38,777 bases of DNA from JAIVHA01 sp965367295 (GTDB taxonomy: Bacteria; Pseudomonadota; Gammaproteobacteria; DSM-19610). This document shows, piece after piece, positions 7,108 through 15,807 of the stretch. Below the pieces are notes generated by a model that worked only from the letters and a program-made list of their open reading frames with translations, was not told the origin of the DNA and did no database searches. The stretch spans positions 1 through 38,777 of the forward strand of contig CBDUHN010000035.1 of NCBI GenBank assembly GCA_965367295.1. The letters are read 5' to 3'. Every line of letters starts with the position of its first letter. Positions within the stretch are counted from its first letter, which is position 1. The translations under genes and the position numbers were made by a program.

Positions 7108-8259
7108 TTATTTCACGCCACCGGCCAGGTAGGTGCGCAGCAACTGTTCGCTGCCGGCGGCGAGATACTGCGCGGCATTCCGCATCGCGTTCTCCAGCGA
7201 TACGGATTCCGCCGCAATGGCGAGGTGAGCGGTGATACCGTAGTCAGACAGGTCGCCGATACCCTGCGCGACACTGCCGGCCAGCACCAGGCAGGGAATC
7301 CCCCGCCGGTGTGCGCGCAGCGCAACCGCCACGGGCGCCTTGCCCTGCAGGCTCTGCGCATCGAGACGCCCTTCCGCGGTGATCACCAGGTCGGCAACAT
7401 CCAATGCCGCATCGAAGTCCAGCAGCTCGAAGACGACATCGGTGCCCGGCTGCAATTCGGCGTTCAGAAAGGCCAGCGCACCGGCGCCGAGGCCGCCGGC
7501 GGCACCACTGCCCGGCACGTGGCGCAGCGGGATGCCGAGCTGGTTTTCGAGGAGATCGGCCAGCCGGCTCAGGCCGGCCTCCAGTAGCGGCAGTTGTTCG
7601 GGGCGCGCACCTTTCTGGGAAGCGAAGGTATAGGTGGCGCCCTCTGGTCCGAGCAGCGGGTTGTCCACATCGCAGATCACCTGGATGCGGCAGTCCCGCA
7701 GTCGCGGGTTGAGTCCGTCGATGTCGATGCGGGTGATGTGTGAGAGCTGTTCCGCTGTCGGTGGCAGTACATGGCCGTCGGCATCGCGGAACACCACCCC
7801 CAGGTCCGCCGCCATGCCGATACCGCCATCGTTGGTGGCGCTGCCGCCGATTCCCAGCAGCAGGTGGCGGGCGCCATGATCCAGGGCGGCGCGGATCAGC
7901 TGCCCGACACCGCGGGTGGTGGTCCGCAGGGGATCGTATTGATCCGGTCGCAGCAGGGTCAGCCCAGCTGCGGAGGCCATTTCCAGCAGGGCCAGCCGGC
8001 GTGCCTCGCTATATATAAAGTATGTATCCAGCGGAGTGCCCGCCGGGCCGGTGACCCGGGCCGCGATCCGCTCACCCGCCAGCGCTTCCTCCAGCACCTC
8101 CAGCAGGCCATCCCCGCCATCGGCGACCGGCAGCAATTGCACGTGGCTATCCGGGGCGGCGTGCCGCACGCCATCTGCGATGGCCTCGGCCGCCGCCCGT
8201 GCGGAAAGGCTGCCCTTGAGGGCGTTGGGAGCGATGAGGATGCGCAGTGGAGCAGGCAT
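7108..8259 (-). CDS. glxK: Glycerate 2-kinase (GlxK/GarK family)
   Basis: A 383-aa glycerate kinase that phosphorylates D-glycerate to 2-phosphoglycerate in glyoxylate/serine-type pathways. Family blocks seen: the N-terminal IAPNALKGSLSA, the PVADGGDGLLEVL motif, LLGIGGSATNDGGIGMA, and the C-terminal DLVITAEGRLDAQSLQGKAP. Length is normal. The frame is open to 8322, but the ATG at 8257-8259 gives the family's usual N-terminus, MPAPLRILIAPNALKG. No strong ribosome site is seen. The gene is divergent from the phosphohexomutase at 8383 and shows no functional tie to the polysaccharide locus. Confidence 0.93.
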   Translation of the reverse strand: MPAPLRILIAPNALKGSLSARAAAEAIADGVRHAAPDSHVQLLPVADGGDGLLEVLEEALAGERIAARVTGPAGTPLDTYFIYSEARRLALLEMASAAGLTLLRPDQYDPLRTTTRGVGQLIRAALDHGARHLLLGIGGSATNDGGIGMAADLGVVFRDADGHVLPPTAEQLSHITRIDIDGLNPRLRDCRIQVICDVDNPLLGPEGATYTFASQKGARPEQLPLLEAGLSRLADLLENQLGIPLRHVPGSGAAGGLGAGALAFLNAELQPGTDVVFELLDFDAALDVADLVITAEGRLDAQSLQGKAPVAVALRAHRRGIPCLVLAGSVAQGIGDLSDYGITAHLAIAAESVSLENAMRNAAQYLAAGSEQLLRTYLAGGVK

Positions 8260-8382
8260 GGGCAGGGAACTATGCGGGAGCCCGGCAAGGGCTGCAATCC
8301 CCCGTTTCCCGGGAACCGTCATGTATTGGGATGGTTTCCCCGGTTATGATGGGCCACTACCGTGGACAGGGGAGAAAACGAA

Positions 8383-9855
8383 GTGCAAACGGTCAAGATC
8401 GCCGATCTGATGGCGCAAAGCGGGGTGGGGTTCGGCACCAGTGGTGCCCGTGGCCGGGTGGAGGATATGACCCCGGAGGTCTGTTATGCCTACACCCGCG
8501 CCTTCCTGCAGTACCTGGCCACCGTGGATGGTCTGCCCACCGGTTGCGAGGTGGCGTTGGCCGGTGATCTGCGTGCCAGTACGCCGGGCATCATGGCGGC
8601 GGTGGCCTGTGCGATTCGCGATGCTGGCCATGCGCCGGTGAACTGCGGCTTTATCCCCTCGCCGGCCGTGGCCCTGTTTGGTATCGAGCGCGCCATTCCG
8701 TCGATCATGGTCACCGGCAGCCACATCCCCGATGACCGCAACGGTATCAAGTTCAACAAGGTCGGCGGCGAGATCCTCAAGCCGGACGAGGAGGGGATTC
8801 GTGCCCAGGCGGTGGAGCTGCCGCGTGACCTGGCCGCCCGCCTGCCGGGCGCGCTGCCGCCGGAATCCCCCGCGGCGCGGGATGTCTATGTACAGCGCTA
8901 TGTGAATTTCTTCGGCGTCGGTGCGCTGCAGGGCCTGAAGATCGGCCTCTATGAACACTCCGGCGTGGGCCGGGATCTGCTCTATGAAATCCTCATGCGG
9001 CTTGGCGCAGATACGCTGCGGCTTGGCCGCTCGGACCGCTTTATCCCCGTGGATACCGAGGCGGTGCGGCCCGAGGACGTGGAACTGGCGCGGCAATGGG
9101 GGCAGGAGCACGGCCTGGATGCGCTGGTGTCCACCGATGGCGATGCCGACCGGCCGCTGATCGGCGACGAGCGCGGCGAGTGGCTGCGCGGCGACGTGGC
9201 CGGGGTGCTCTGTGCCCGCTACCTGGGCATCCAGCGGCTGGTCACCCCGGTGAGCAGCAATACGGTGGTGGAGAAATCCGGCTGGTTCGAGCGGGTGCTG
9301 CGCACGAAAATCGGCTCCCCCTATGTGATCGAAGGCATGCAGGCGCTGATCGAGCCCGGGGTTTCGGTGGCGGGCTACGAGGCCAACGGCGGGTTCCTGC
9401 TGGCCACGGAAGTGGCACGCAACGGGCAACGCCTGAGTCCATTGCCGACCCGGGATGCAGTGATCGTGGCACTGGCACTGCTGGCCGATGCCAGGGAACA
9501 GGGTATCCGGCTGAGCGAACTGGTCGCCAGACTGCCGCCGCGCTTCACCGTCAGCGACCGGCTCAAGGCGTTTCCCACGGAACAGTCCCGGGCCTGCATC
9601 GCCAGGCTGCTGGATACGGCTGGCCGGCCGGATATGGCCGCCATCGAACAGGCTTTCGGCGAACTGTGCGGTCCGGTCGCAGAGACGGACACCACCGACG
9701 GCCTGCGCATCGGCTTTCGCAACGGCGAGATCGTCCACCTGCGCCCCTCCGGCAACGCACCCGAGTTCCGCTGCTACAACGAGGCGGACAGTGCGGAGCG
9801 GGTGGGTGAGCTGAATCGGGCCTGTATGGGGATTCTGGCCGGCTGGCGCAGCTGA
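8383..9855 (+). CDS. Phosphomannomutase/phosphoglucomutase family enzyme
   Basis: A 490-aa alpha-D-phosphohexomutase. All four active-site elements are in place: the phosphoserine loop VTGSHIP (Ser113), the metal loop DGDADR (252-257), the sugar-binding EANGG (333-337) and the phosphate-binding RPSGN (454-458). It interconverts hexose 6-phosphate and 1-phosphate. With gmd and fcl in the same window, a phosphomannomutase role feeding GDP-mannose is plausible, but specificity cannot be read from these motifs. A GTG start at 8383 is chosen because AGGGGAG (8368-8374) lies 8 nt upstream; an in-frame GTG at 8362 is the alternative. No mannose-1-phosphate guanylyltransferase is seen in the window. 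Confidence 0.88.
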   Translation: MQTVKIADLMAQSGVGFGTSGARGRVEDMTPEVCYAYTRAFLQYLATVDGLPTGCEVALAGDLRASTPGIMAAVACAIRDAGHAPVNCGFIPSPAVALFGIERAIPSIMVTGSHIPDDRNGIKFNKVGGEILKPDEEGIRAQAVELPRDLAARLPGALPPESPAARDVYVQRYVNFFGVGALQGLKIGLYEHSGVGRDLLYEILMRLGADTLRLGRSDRFIPVDTEAVRPEDVELARQWGQEHGLDALVSTDGDADRPLIGDERGEWLRGDVAGVLCARYLGIQRLVTPVSSNTVVEKSGWFERVLRTKIGSPYVIEGMQALIEPGVSVAGYEANGGFLLATEVARNGQRLSPLPTRDAVIVALALLADAREQGIRLSELVARLPPRFTVSDRLKAFPTEQSRACIARLLDTAGRPDMAAIEQAFGELCGPVAETDTTDGLRIGFRNGEIVHLRPSGNAPEFRCYNEADSAERVGELNRACMGILAGWRS

Positions 9856-9882
9856 GGTTGCGAAGCGCGGCAGGCCGGCTGC

Positions 9883-9896
9883 GGCACAACAAATGC
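9883..9896 (+). promoter_or_regulatory. Weak candidate sigma-54 promoter
   Basis: GGCAC (9883-9887) and TGC (9894-9896) place GG and GC exactly 10 nt apart, as in the -24/-12 sigma-54 element. The -12 half is ATGC instead of TTGC. The site is about 220 nt before the sulfurylase/APS kinase gene. It is of interest because the PrsR activator encoded at 37309 works with sigma-54, but a chance match is quite possible. Confidence 0.2.
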
Positions 9897-10115
9897 CGCT
9901 ATCCCGCGGTTTCCCTTCGGCGGCCATAAGCCGTAGTCTCAATGAGCCTGCCCCCCGGTCGTTATAGACTAGGTGCCACGCTTTACCGGGTGTGGCCGAC
10001 CACCTAAGATGATGCGCCGGGTCCGCACTGGCGGACCGTGGCAATAATGATGAGAAGGGGTCTGTACCGAAGCCCTCTTTCAGATAATAAGTAACGGATA
10101 TCTTTGAGGTTTTCT

Positions 10116-11918
10116 ATGGAGTTTGTTGTGCCACCCCATGGCGGCCAGCTGGTCAATCTGCTGGTGGATGATGCGCGTGCCGAGCTGCTGAAGGATGCCT
10201 CCAGGGATTTTCCCTCTCTCACCCTCACCCAGCGCCAGGCCTGTGACCTGGAGTTGCTCATCAACGGTGCCTTTTCACCGCTGACGGGATTCATGGGGCG
10301 TGCGGAATATGAATCGGTGCTGGATAACCTGCGCCTGCCCGATGGCACTCTCTGGCCCATGCCCATCGTGCTGGATGTGACGGCGGGCTTCGCCGGGAAG
10401 CTACAGCCCGGCCAGCGCATCGCGCTGCGGGATGCCGAAGGCTTCATGCCAGCCGTGTTCACCGTCCAGGAGACCTGGCAGCCGGACAAGCAGCGCGAAG
10501 CCCAGGCGGTGTACGGCACCACCTCGGAGCAACACCCCGGCGTGCGCTATCTCTATGAGCAGGTGCAGGACACCTACATCAGCGGCATCCTGGAAGGCAT
10601 CCAGCTGCCGGTGCACTATGAATTCCAGACCCTCTGGGACACCCCCGAGGAACTGCGCGCCCTGTTCGCCAAGATGGGCTGGCGCAAGGTGGTCGCCTTC
10701 CAGACCAGCAAACCCATGCACCGCCTGCAGCGCGACATCACCCTGCAGGCCGCTAAGGAGATCGGCGGCCATATCCTGCTGCATCCCACCGTGGGCATGA
10801 CCAAGCCCGGCGACCTGCATCACTACGCGCGGGTACATTGCTACCAGGCCATTCGCAGTCACTTCCCGCACAACCTGGCTGCCCTGTCGTTGCTGCCGCT
10901 GGCCATGCGCATGGCCGGTCCGCGCGAGGCGCTGTGGCATGCCCTCGTGCACCAGAATTTTGGCTGTTCGCATATGGTCGTCGGTCCCAAACACGCCTAC
11001 CCGCCACCGCCCAACCACAACCGCATCCTGAACAATGAATCCCCTCTCCCTCCGGGAGAGGGCCAGGGAGAGGGCCAGGGAGAGGGGCAGGATACAGGCG
11101 AAGGCTTTTACGCCCCCTACGCCTCCCACGAACTGCTCGCCCAATACCAGGATGAACTGAACATCCAGATCCTCCCCATCGAGGCCCAGTGCTACGTGCC
11201 CAGCAAGGACCGCTTCCTGCCGGTATCCAGGATTGCGGCAGAGCACCTGGACTGCAGCGAATACACCGATGCCCAGCTGAAAAAAGACCTGGCACTTGGC
11301 GAAGACATTCCCGCATGGTTCAGTTACCCGGAGGTGGTGCGCGAGCTGCGCAAGGTCTACCCACCGCGCAGCAAGCAGGGCTTCACCCTGTTCTTCACCG
11401 GCCTGTCCGGCTCGGGCAAATCCACCCTGGCCAAGATCATCTATGCCAAGCTGGTCGAGGCTGGCGGCAGACCCGTTTCGCTACTGGATGGCGATATCGT
11501 GCGTCAGCACCTGTCGAGCGAGCTGGGTTTTTCCAAGGCGCATCGCGACCTGAACATCCGCCGCATCGGTTTCGTCGCCAGCGAGATCACCAAAAACGGC
11601 GGGATCGCCATCTGCGCGCCGATTGCGCCCTATCACATCACCCGTCGTGCGGTGCGGGAGATGATTGAGCAGAACGGTGCGTTCATCGAGATCCATGTCG
11701 CCACCCCGCTTGAGGTGTGCGAGGCACGTGACCGGAAGGGCTTGTATGCGAAGGCACGGCAGGGATTGATTCCGGAGTTCACCGGGATCAGTGATCCCTA
11801 CGAAGAGCCGGAGGACCCTGAGCTGAAGATCGATACCTCCCGGTACAGCGCCATGGAGGCGGTGCAGGAGATTTTTCTCTTCCTGCTGCGAGAGGGTTAT
11901 CTGGGTCTCGGGGAATAA
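10116..11918 (+). CDS. ATP-sulfurylase-like/APS kinase fusion, probable PAPS-forming enzyme
   Basis: A 600-aa two-part protein: an ATP-sulfurylase-like N-terminal region (about 1-400) and a C-terminal adenylylsulfate kinase. The kinase domain looks intact, with a P-loop GLSGSGKST (429-437), LLDGDIVRQHL and a GFSKAHRDLNIRRIGF stretch. It should phosphorylate APS to PAPS, the donor for the sulfotransferases at 12004 and 15808. The sulfurylase part keeps the fold, but its catalytic motifs are altered: QTSKPMHRLQ (196-205) stands where QTRNPxHRAH is usual, and GPKH (290-293) replaces GRDH. Residues about 309-326 are a proline/GEGQ repeat encoded by a dispersed DNA repeat (11041-11093). The ATG at 10116 follows a TGAGG ribosome site. 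APS kinase activity is likely; sulfurylase activity is doubtful. Confidence 0.88.
   Translation: MEFVVPPHGGQLVNLLVDDARAELLKDASRDFPSLTLTQRQACDLELLINGAFSPLTGFMGRAEYESVLDNLRLPDGTLWPMPIVLDVTAGFAGKLQPGQRIALRDAEGFMPAVFTVQETWQPDKQREAQAVYGTTSEQHPGVRYLYEQVQDTYISGILEGIQLPVHYEFQTLWDTPEELRALFAKMGWRKVVAFQTSKPMHRLQRDITLQAAKEIGGHILLHPTVGMTKPGDLHHYARVHCYQAIRSHFPHNLAALSLLPLAMRMAGPREALWHALVHQNFGCSHMVVGPKHAYPPPPNHNRILNNESPLPPGEGQGEGQGEGQDTGEGFYAPYASHELLAQYQDELNIQILPIEAQCYVPSKDRFLPVSRIAAEHLDCSEYTDAQLKKDLALGEDIPAWFSYPEVVRELRKVYPPRSKQGFTLFFTGLSGSGKSTLAKIIYAKLVEAGGRPVSLLDGDIVRQHLSSELGFSKAHRDLNIRRIGFVASEITKNGGIAICAPIAPYHITRRAVREMIEQNGAFIEIHVATPLEVCEARDRKGLYAKARQGLIPEFTGISDPYEEPEDPELKIDTSRYSAMEAVQEIFLFLLREGYLGLGE
11041..11093. 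repeat. Dispersed repeat inserted in frame in a coding gene
   Basis: CCTCTCCC (11043-11050) and GGGAGAGG (11054-11061) form an 8-bp hairpin. The sequence then continues as about three tandem 12-nt units of GGGAGAGGGCCA type, encoding GEGQ each time. Related C/T-rich repeats lie between genes at 6954-7077 and 34869-34905. Here the element sits inside the sulfurylase-like domain without breaking the frame. Confidence 0.7.
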
Positions 11919-12003
11919 GGTGAAGCCGTCATCCGGCGTGTATCACGAGAAATGCAGGCATGACCTGTGACACTGAAGTTCTGAAAGAGTCGCCTCTTCA
12001 TTT

Positions 12004-12807
12004 ATGAAAAAAGTGTTTCTGAATTCGCTGCCCAAGGCTGGCACAAATCTGCTTGCCAGGGCCTTGGAATTGCTCGGATATGCGCAGACCGGGAATATGG
12101 ATGCATCGTTGGTGCTATCGTCCAGTTTCGAATCGAAGGTGCGCAGGCTCCTTTCCTGGTCGCTGCGACAAGGTTGTCTTGTAGGTATAGACATGCCGGT
12201 AGAGGTCTCGTCCGCATTCGTGGATCGAGTGTTGCGCGGCGCATCAGAAAACTGTTTTGTGGCAGGTCATGTGGGTTACACGGCCGATTTGCTTGAGCGG
12301 GTTAAGCGTATGGATTTCGCTCCAGTGGTAATGCTGCGTGATCCCAGGGCGGTATTGAGTTCCTTTGTTCACTATGTTTCTGAAAACTCCGATCATCCGC
12401 TCCACCCCGATTTCAGCAGGATGTCGATGGAGGACCGTTATCGCTATGGCCTTCAGGGGTGTCTCCTTAAGAAAGTGACACTGCAGCCACTGGTAATTCG
12501 CTGTCGAGCTTTACAGCCATGGGTGGACGATCCCGCAGTGCTGTGTCTGCGCTTTGAAGATTTAGTGGGTCCTCGCGGTGGTGGCGACGAGAGTGCTCAA
12601 AAAGAGGCTTTGGTGAATCTGGCGGGTTTTCTGGGAGGGGATATAGGAGTCGTTGACTCCCTCGCGGACCAGGTTTTTGGTCCTGGGCGGCATACCTTCC
12701 GTAAAGGAAAGGTAGATGCCTGGAGGGATGAGATCCCGGCTTCAGTACTCGACGAGGTTGACGGCGCTATCGCACCGATACTTAGAGACTGGGGCTATGC
12801 CCGCTAG
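12004..12807 (+). CDS. PAPS-dependent sulfotransferase
   Basis: A 267-aa sulfotransferase-fold protein. The 5'-phosphosulfate loop is SLPKAGTN (8-15), and the 3'-phosphate motif is MLRDPRAVLSS (110-120) with Arg112 and Ser119. The C-terminal GKVDAWRDEI (about 235-245) resembles the region where this fold closes over PAPS. It would move sulfate from PAPS to a hydroxyl, here most likely on a polysaccharide or its lipid-linked precursor. The gene starts 85 nt after the APS kinase fusion on the same strand, which makes supply and use of PAPS neighbours. The ribosome site before the ATG at 12004 is weak. Acceptor unknown. Confidence 0.82.
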   Translation: MKKVFLNSLPKAGTNLLARALELLGYAQTGNMDASLVLSSSFESKVRRLLSWSLRQGCLVGIDMPVEVSSAFVDRVLRGASENCFVAGHVGYTADLLERVKRMDFAPVVMLRDPRAVLSSFVHYVSENSDHPLHPDFSRMSMEDRYRYGLQGCLLKKVTLQPLVIRCRALQPWVDDPAVLCLRFEDLVGPRGGGDESAQKEALVNLAGFLGGDIGVVDSLADQVFGPGRHTFRKGKVDAWRDEIPASVLDEVDGAIAPILRDWGYAR

Positions 12808-12843
12808 CATGTTGCAGCCGCCAAGGGAGCGGCAACGAATTAT

Positions 12844-14976
12844 GTGGATATGAACGTCGCAGCGGGTATCTGGGGACAGCTGGCAAAAGGAGCCGCGTGG
12901 GTTACGGTGGGTAAACTCCTGGCCGCAGTCTTTGGGTTGCTGCTGAACGCCATGATTGCGCGGCTGCTTTCCCCTGAAGAGGTCGGTGCTTATTTCCTGG
13001 GTTTGAGCATCGCCACCATGGCTGCCCTGTTTGGGCAGTTCGGTTTGAATCGGGGTGTCGTCAAACTCGTGGCCGGGGCGCTCGCCGAGGACAAACGGGA
13101 AAAGGTCAGGCGCCTGGTATACGGGGTCTTCGCAATCGGGGCTCTGGGTGGACTGATTCTGCTGGCATGGTTCGCAAGCCCGGCTGCGGGATGGGTGCTG
13201 GCCAAGGTATTTGCATCAGAGGCACTGGTGGCCCTGTCGGTGGTGATTGGTGTCTGGTCCCTGGCGCTGCTGTTCCAGGGCCTGGTGGCGGAGACCTATC
13301 GAGGCTTCCATGCCATAGGGCCAGCAACGCTGTATGGCGGCTTGCTTGCGGCGCTGCTTGGCTCGGTGTCATTGGCGCTGGTCTGGTTTGGGCAGGTGCC
13401 CGTGCGCCTGGAGCAGGTAGCGCTGATCGTGGTTGCGGTTACCGGGCTCTCCACGCTCATCGGTGGAGCCTATCTCGTTAAACGTATCATCCACTTCCCA
13501 CGCTCTTCCGGGGAGCCGGTCGCGGGAGAGTTGTTCCACCTGGGCTGGCCACTGTTGATGGCGAGCGTTGCGACTTTTGGTCTGCGGGAGTTTCAGCTCT
13601 GGACGCTGGCGGTGGTCGGCACGGCAGAGGATGTGGCCCTGTTCGGTGCCTCGATGCGCCTGGCGAACCTGATGACCACGGCGCTGGTGTTGTTCAATGC
13701 CGTGGTGCCGCCTATGGTGGCAGCTGCCTATGCAAGGCAGGATTTCAGGCGTTTGGAGGAACTGCTGCGGGTGACCGCGGCCCTGTCGGCCCTGCCGGCC
13801 ATTGCTGTATTACTGGTGCTGCTGCTGGTTGCGGGCGATGTGCTGGGCGTTGTGTACGGTGATTTCTATGTGCAGGCCCAGCTGACGCTGATCATCATGG
13901 CGGGGGCCCAGGCCGTTAACGTGCTCACGGGCTCCCCCGGTGTATTGCTCACCATGTCCGGGGGGCAGAAAGTGGTGATGCGGTGGGCGGCAATCTCGGG
14001 GGCGGCGGGAGTGGCCGTGGTGATCATGCTGGCGCCGGTATACGGCCATGTGGGGGCGGCGACGGGGTTTGCGGTCAGCATTGTCCTGCACAATGTGGGC
14101 ATGTGGCTTCATTGCAAGCGACATATGCAGATCAATACCCTGGCGGATTTCAGGCGGCTGGTGGATCTGTGGCACAAGGCAAGGATCCGGGTGGAATGCG
14201 CGGCCCATAATGGCCTTCCCCTGGGGAGGCTGAATCGGTTGCTGGCTCCGCTGGAAAGGCTTGCCTGGAGGCTGAGAGGGAAAAGGCTGGTTTGCTGTTT
14301 CGGTGATCCGAATGCAATCGTATTCCGCATGCTCAATGCGGACCAGCGGTTTTCCGGGACTCGCTTCCAGGTGGTGTCGGTTCGGGGTGCCACTGCGTTC
14401 GGCCTCGGGAATCCGAATTCCCAGACGAATGCCCTGCAGGTCTTTCAGGATGAACTGGCCAGGTTGCAGCCGGCACAGCCGATTCTGTTCATGATGGGAG
14501 AGGTGGATGCGGGCTTCCTGATATGGCTGCGGGCCAAAACCAGGAACCGGAGTGTCGAGAGTTGCATGGCAGATGCGCTGCAACGCTACACGAGTTTCCT
14601 GGCAGGGGTGCACCGGGATCACCCTTCCCTCATTGTTTCTGCGGCCCCGCTGCCCACCATTCCGGATGGAGAGATCCATGGCAAGGTCGCGAATGCACGC
14701 CGGGAAGTGGACGCCAGTCAGCGCGCGCGTACGGATCTGACCCTGGAGTTCAATCGGCGTCTTAAAGACTGGTGCACTGCCCATGGGGTCTGCTTCCTGG
14801 ATCTGGATGCCTATTCATTGGATGAAAAGACGGGGCTGGTCAGCGCTGGGTTGCTGAATCGAAATCCGGGAGATCACCATTACAATCAGGCCGCTTTTGC
14901 CGACCTTATCCATAAGGCCTTGCTTGCAATGCAGCGTGATGGCTGCGCAGTATCCATTTTGCAAGAACCAGAATAG
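12844..14976 (+). CDS. Wzx-type flippase fused to an SGNH-hydrolase-like domain
   Basis: A 710-aa fusion. Residues about 1-440 form a polytopic membrane protein of the Wzx/MATE-like polysaccharide exporter family, which moves undecaprenyl-linked repeat units to the periplasm. Residues about 475-700 resemble an SGNH-like domain found in capsule and EPS loci: RLVCCFGDPNAIVF (481 on), NPNSQTNAL, MMGEVDAGFLIWLRA, SAAPLPTIPDG and NPGDHHYN. The nucleophile position reads GDPN (487-490) where GDSH is expected, so ester hydrolysis may be lost or the domain may act otherwise. The start is GTG 12844 (AGGGAG at 12824-12829) or ATG 12850. The domain would face the cytosol or periplasm depending on the number of membrane helices, which I cannot fix. 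Confidence 0.85.
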   Translation: MDMNVAAGIWGQLAKGAAWVTVGKLLAAVFGLLLNAMIARLLSPEEVGAYFLGLSIATMAALFGQFGLNRGVVKLVAGALAEDKREKVRRLVYGVFAIGALGGLILLAWFASPAAGWVLAKVFASEALVALSVVIGVWSLALLFQGLVAETYRGFHAIGPATLYGGLLAALLGSVSLALVWFGQVPVRLEQVALIVVAVTGLSTLIGGAYLVKRIIHFPRSSGEPVAGELFHLGWPLLMASVATFGLREFQLWTLAVVGTAEDVALFGASMRLANLMTTALVLFNAVVPPMVAAAYARQDFRRLEELLRVTAALSALPAIAVLLVLLLVAGDVLGVVYGDFYVQAQLTLIIMAGAQAVNVLTGSPGVLLTMSGGQKVVMRWAAISGAAGVAVVIMLAPVYGHVGAATGFAVSIVLHNVGMWLHCKRHMQINTLADFRRLVDLWHKARIRVECAAHNGLPLGRLNRLLAPLERLAWRLRGKRLVCCFGDPNAIVFRMLNADQRFSGTRFQVVSVRGATAFGLGNPNSQTNALQVFQDELARLQPAQPILFMMGEVDAGFLIWLRAKTRNRSVESCMADALQRYTSFLAGVHRDHPSLIVSAAPLPTIPDGEIHGKVANARREVDASQRARTDLTLEFNRRLKDWCTAHGVCFLDLDAYSLDEKTGLVSAGLLNRNPGDHHYNQAAFADLIHKALLAMQRDGCAVSILQEPE

Positions 14977-15013
14977 TCCGGTGCTCCGTTATAACCGGGT
15001 TTGGAGGAATAGC

Positions 15014-15802
15014 GTGGTGAATAATATGTCCGTCCATACTGGCCGATTCAGAGTGCTCGATTGCTGGATCAGTCGCCAGACCATGGATAGCGCATTGCAC
15101 GCGGTGGAGGAACTGCGGGCCAATGGCGCGGGGGGGTATGTCTGCTTTTCAAATGTGCACACCGTTGTGACTTCCCGCAAGGACCTCCGGTTGCGAGCGG
15201 CGACCAATAACGCCGCATATGCCATGCCGGACGGCAAGCCGCTCTCCCTGTTGGGCCGGTTTGCCGGGGAATCGGGATTGGGTCAGGTTGCGGGGCCGGA
15301 TTTCATGCCTGCGGTGTTGCGTCGTGGTGGTCGGCACTTTCTGTTCGGGTCTACCAAAGAGACGCTGGAACGGCTGGAGCGCAGACTGGCGCAGGACTAC
15401 CCCCGGGCAGTTGTAGTAGGTCGGCTCTCGCCATCGGTCTGGCCATTTTCGCCCGAAGAGCAGCAGGAGATCACGGCTGCTATCCGGGCAGCGCAACCGG
15501 ATTGGGTTTGGGTGGCGCTGGGGGCGCCAAAGCAGGAATACTGGATGGCGGAACATTGGCAGAGTCTGGCGCCATCCATACTGCTGGGCGTTGGAGCAGC
15601 TTTCGATTTTCATGCCGGAATGGTGCGCCGGGCGCCGCGCTGGACACAACGACTCTGCCTGGAGTGGCTGTTTCGTTTTCTCCAGGAGCCGAGGCGCCTG
15701 TGGAAGCGATATGCGGTGACCAATAGCCTGTTCATGCTTTACCTGTTTGGAGATGTTCTGACCGGCAAGCGTTTCAGGCGCGGCGACGGGAGAGGTCAGT
15801 AG
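15014..15802 (+). CDS. WecG/TagA/CpsF-family glycosyltransferase (GT26)
   Basis: A glycosyltransferase of the WecG/TagA family, which usually adds a (N-acetyl)mannosaminuronic or related sugar to an undecaprenyl-diphosphate-linked sugar on the cytosolic face of the membrane. Motifs seen: FSNVHTVV, MPDGKPL with Asp73, VWVALGAPKQEYW (GAPKQE at 170-175), and GVGAAFDFHAGMVRRAP. Length (262 aa) is normal. GGAGG at 15003-15007 lies 6 nt before GTG 15014 and 9 nt before GTG 15017, so a GTG start is preferred over ATG 15026; the frame also stays open into the flippase gene. A likely second-step transferase acting after the WecA-like enzyme at 28253. Confidence 0.88.
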   Translation: MVNNMSVHTGRFRVLDCWISRQTMDSALHAVEELRANGAGGYVCFSNVHTVVTSRKDLRLRAATNNAAYAMPDGKPLSLLGRFAGESGLGQVAGPDFMPAVLRRGGRHFLFGSTKETLERLERRLAQDYPRAVVVGRLSPSVWPFSPEEQQEITAAIRAAQPDWVWVALGAPKQEYWMAEHWQSLAPSILLGVGAAFDFHAGMVRRAPRWTQRLCLEWLFRFLQEPRRLWKRYAVTNSLFMLYLFGDVLTGKRFRRGDGRGQ

Positions 15803-15807
15803 TTGTC

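Noticed and set aside
8344..10044. Long reverse-strand open frame of 566 codons
   Set aside because: It is the antisense shadow of the phosphohexomutase, which has all active-site motifs; the reverse translation shows no family pattern and GC-rich DNA often leaves such frames open.
11054..11093. Tandem 12-nt units as a CRISPR-like array
   Set aside because: The units are directly adjacent without spacers, lie inside a coding frame and number only about three.
13810..14784. Reverse-strand frame opposite the flippase-SGNH fusion
   Set aside because: Composition is histidine-, glutamine- and proline-rich as expected for an antisense shadow; the forward gene is well supported.
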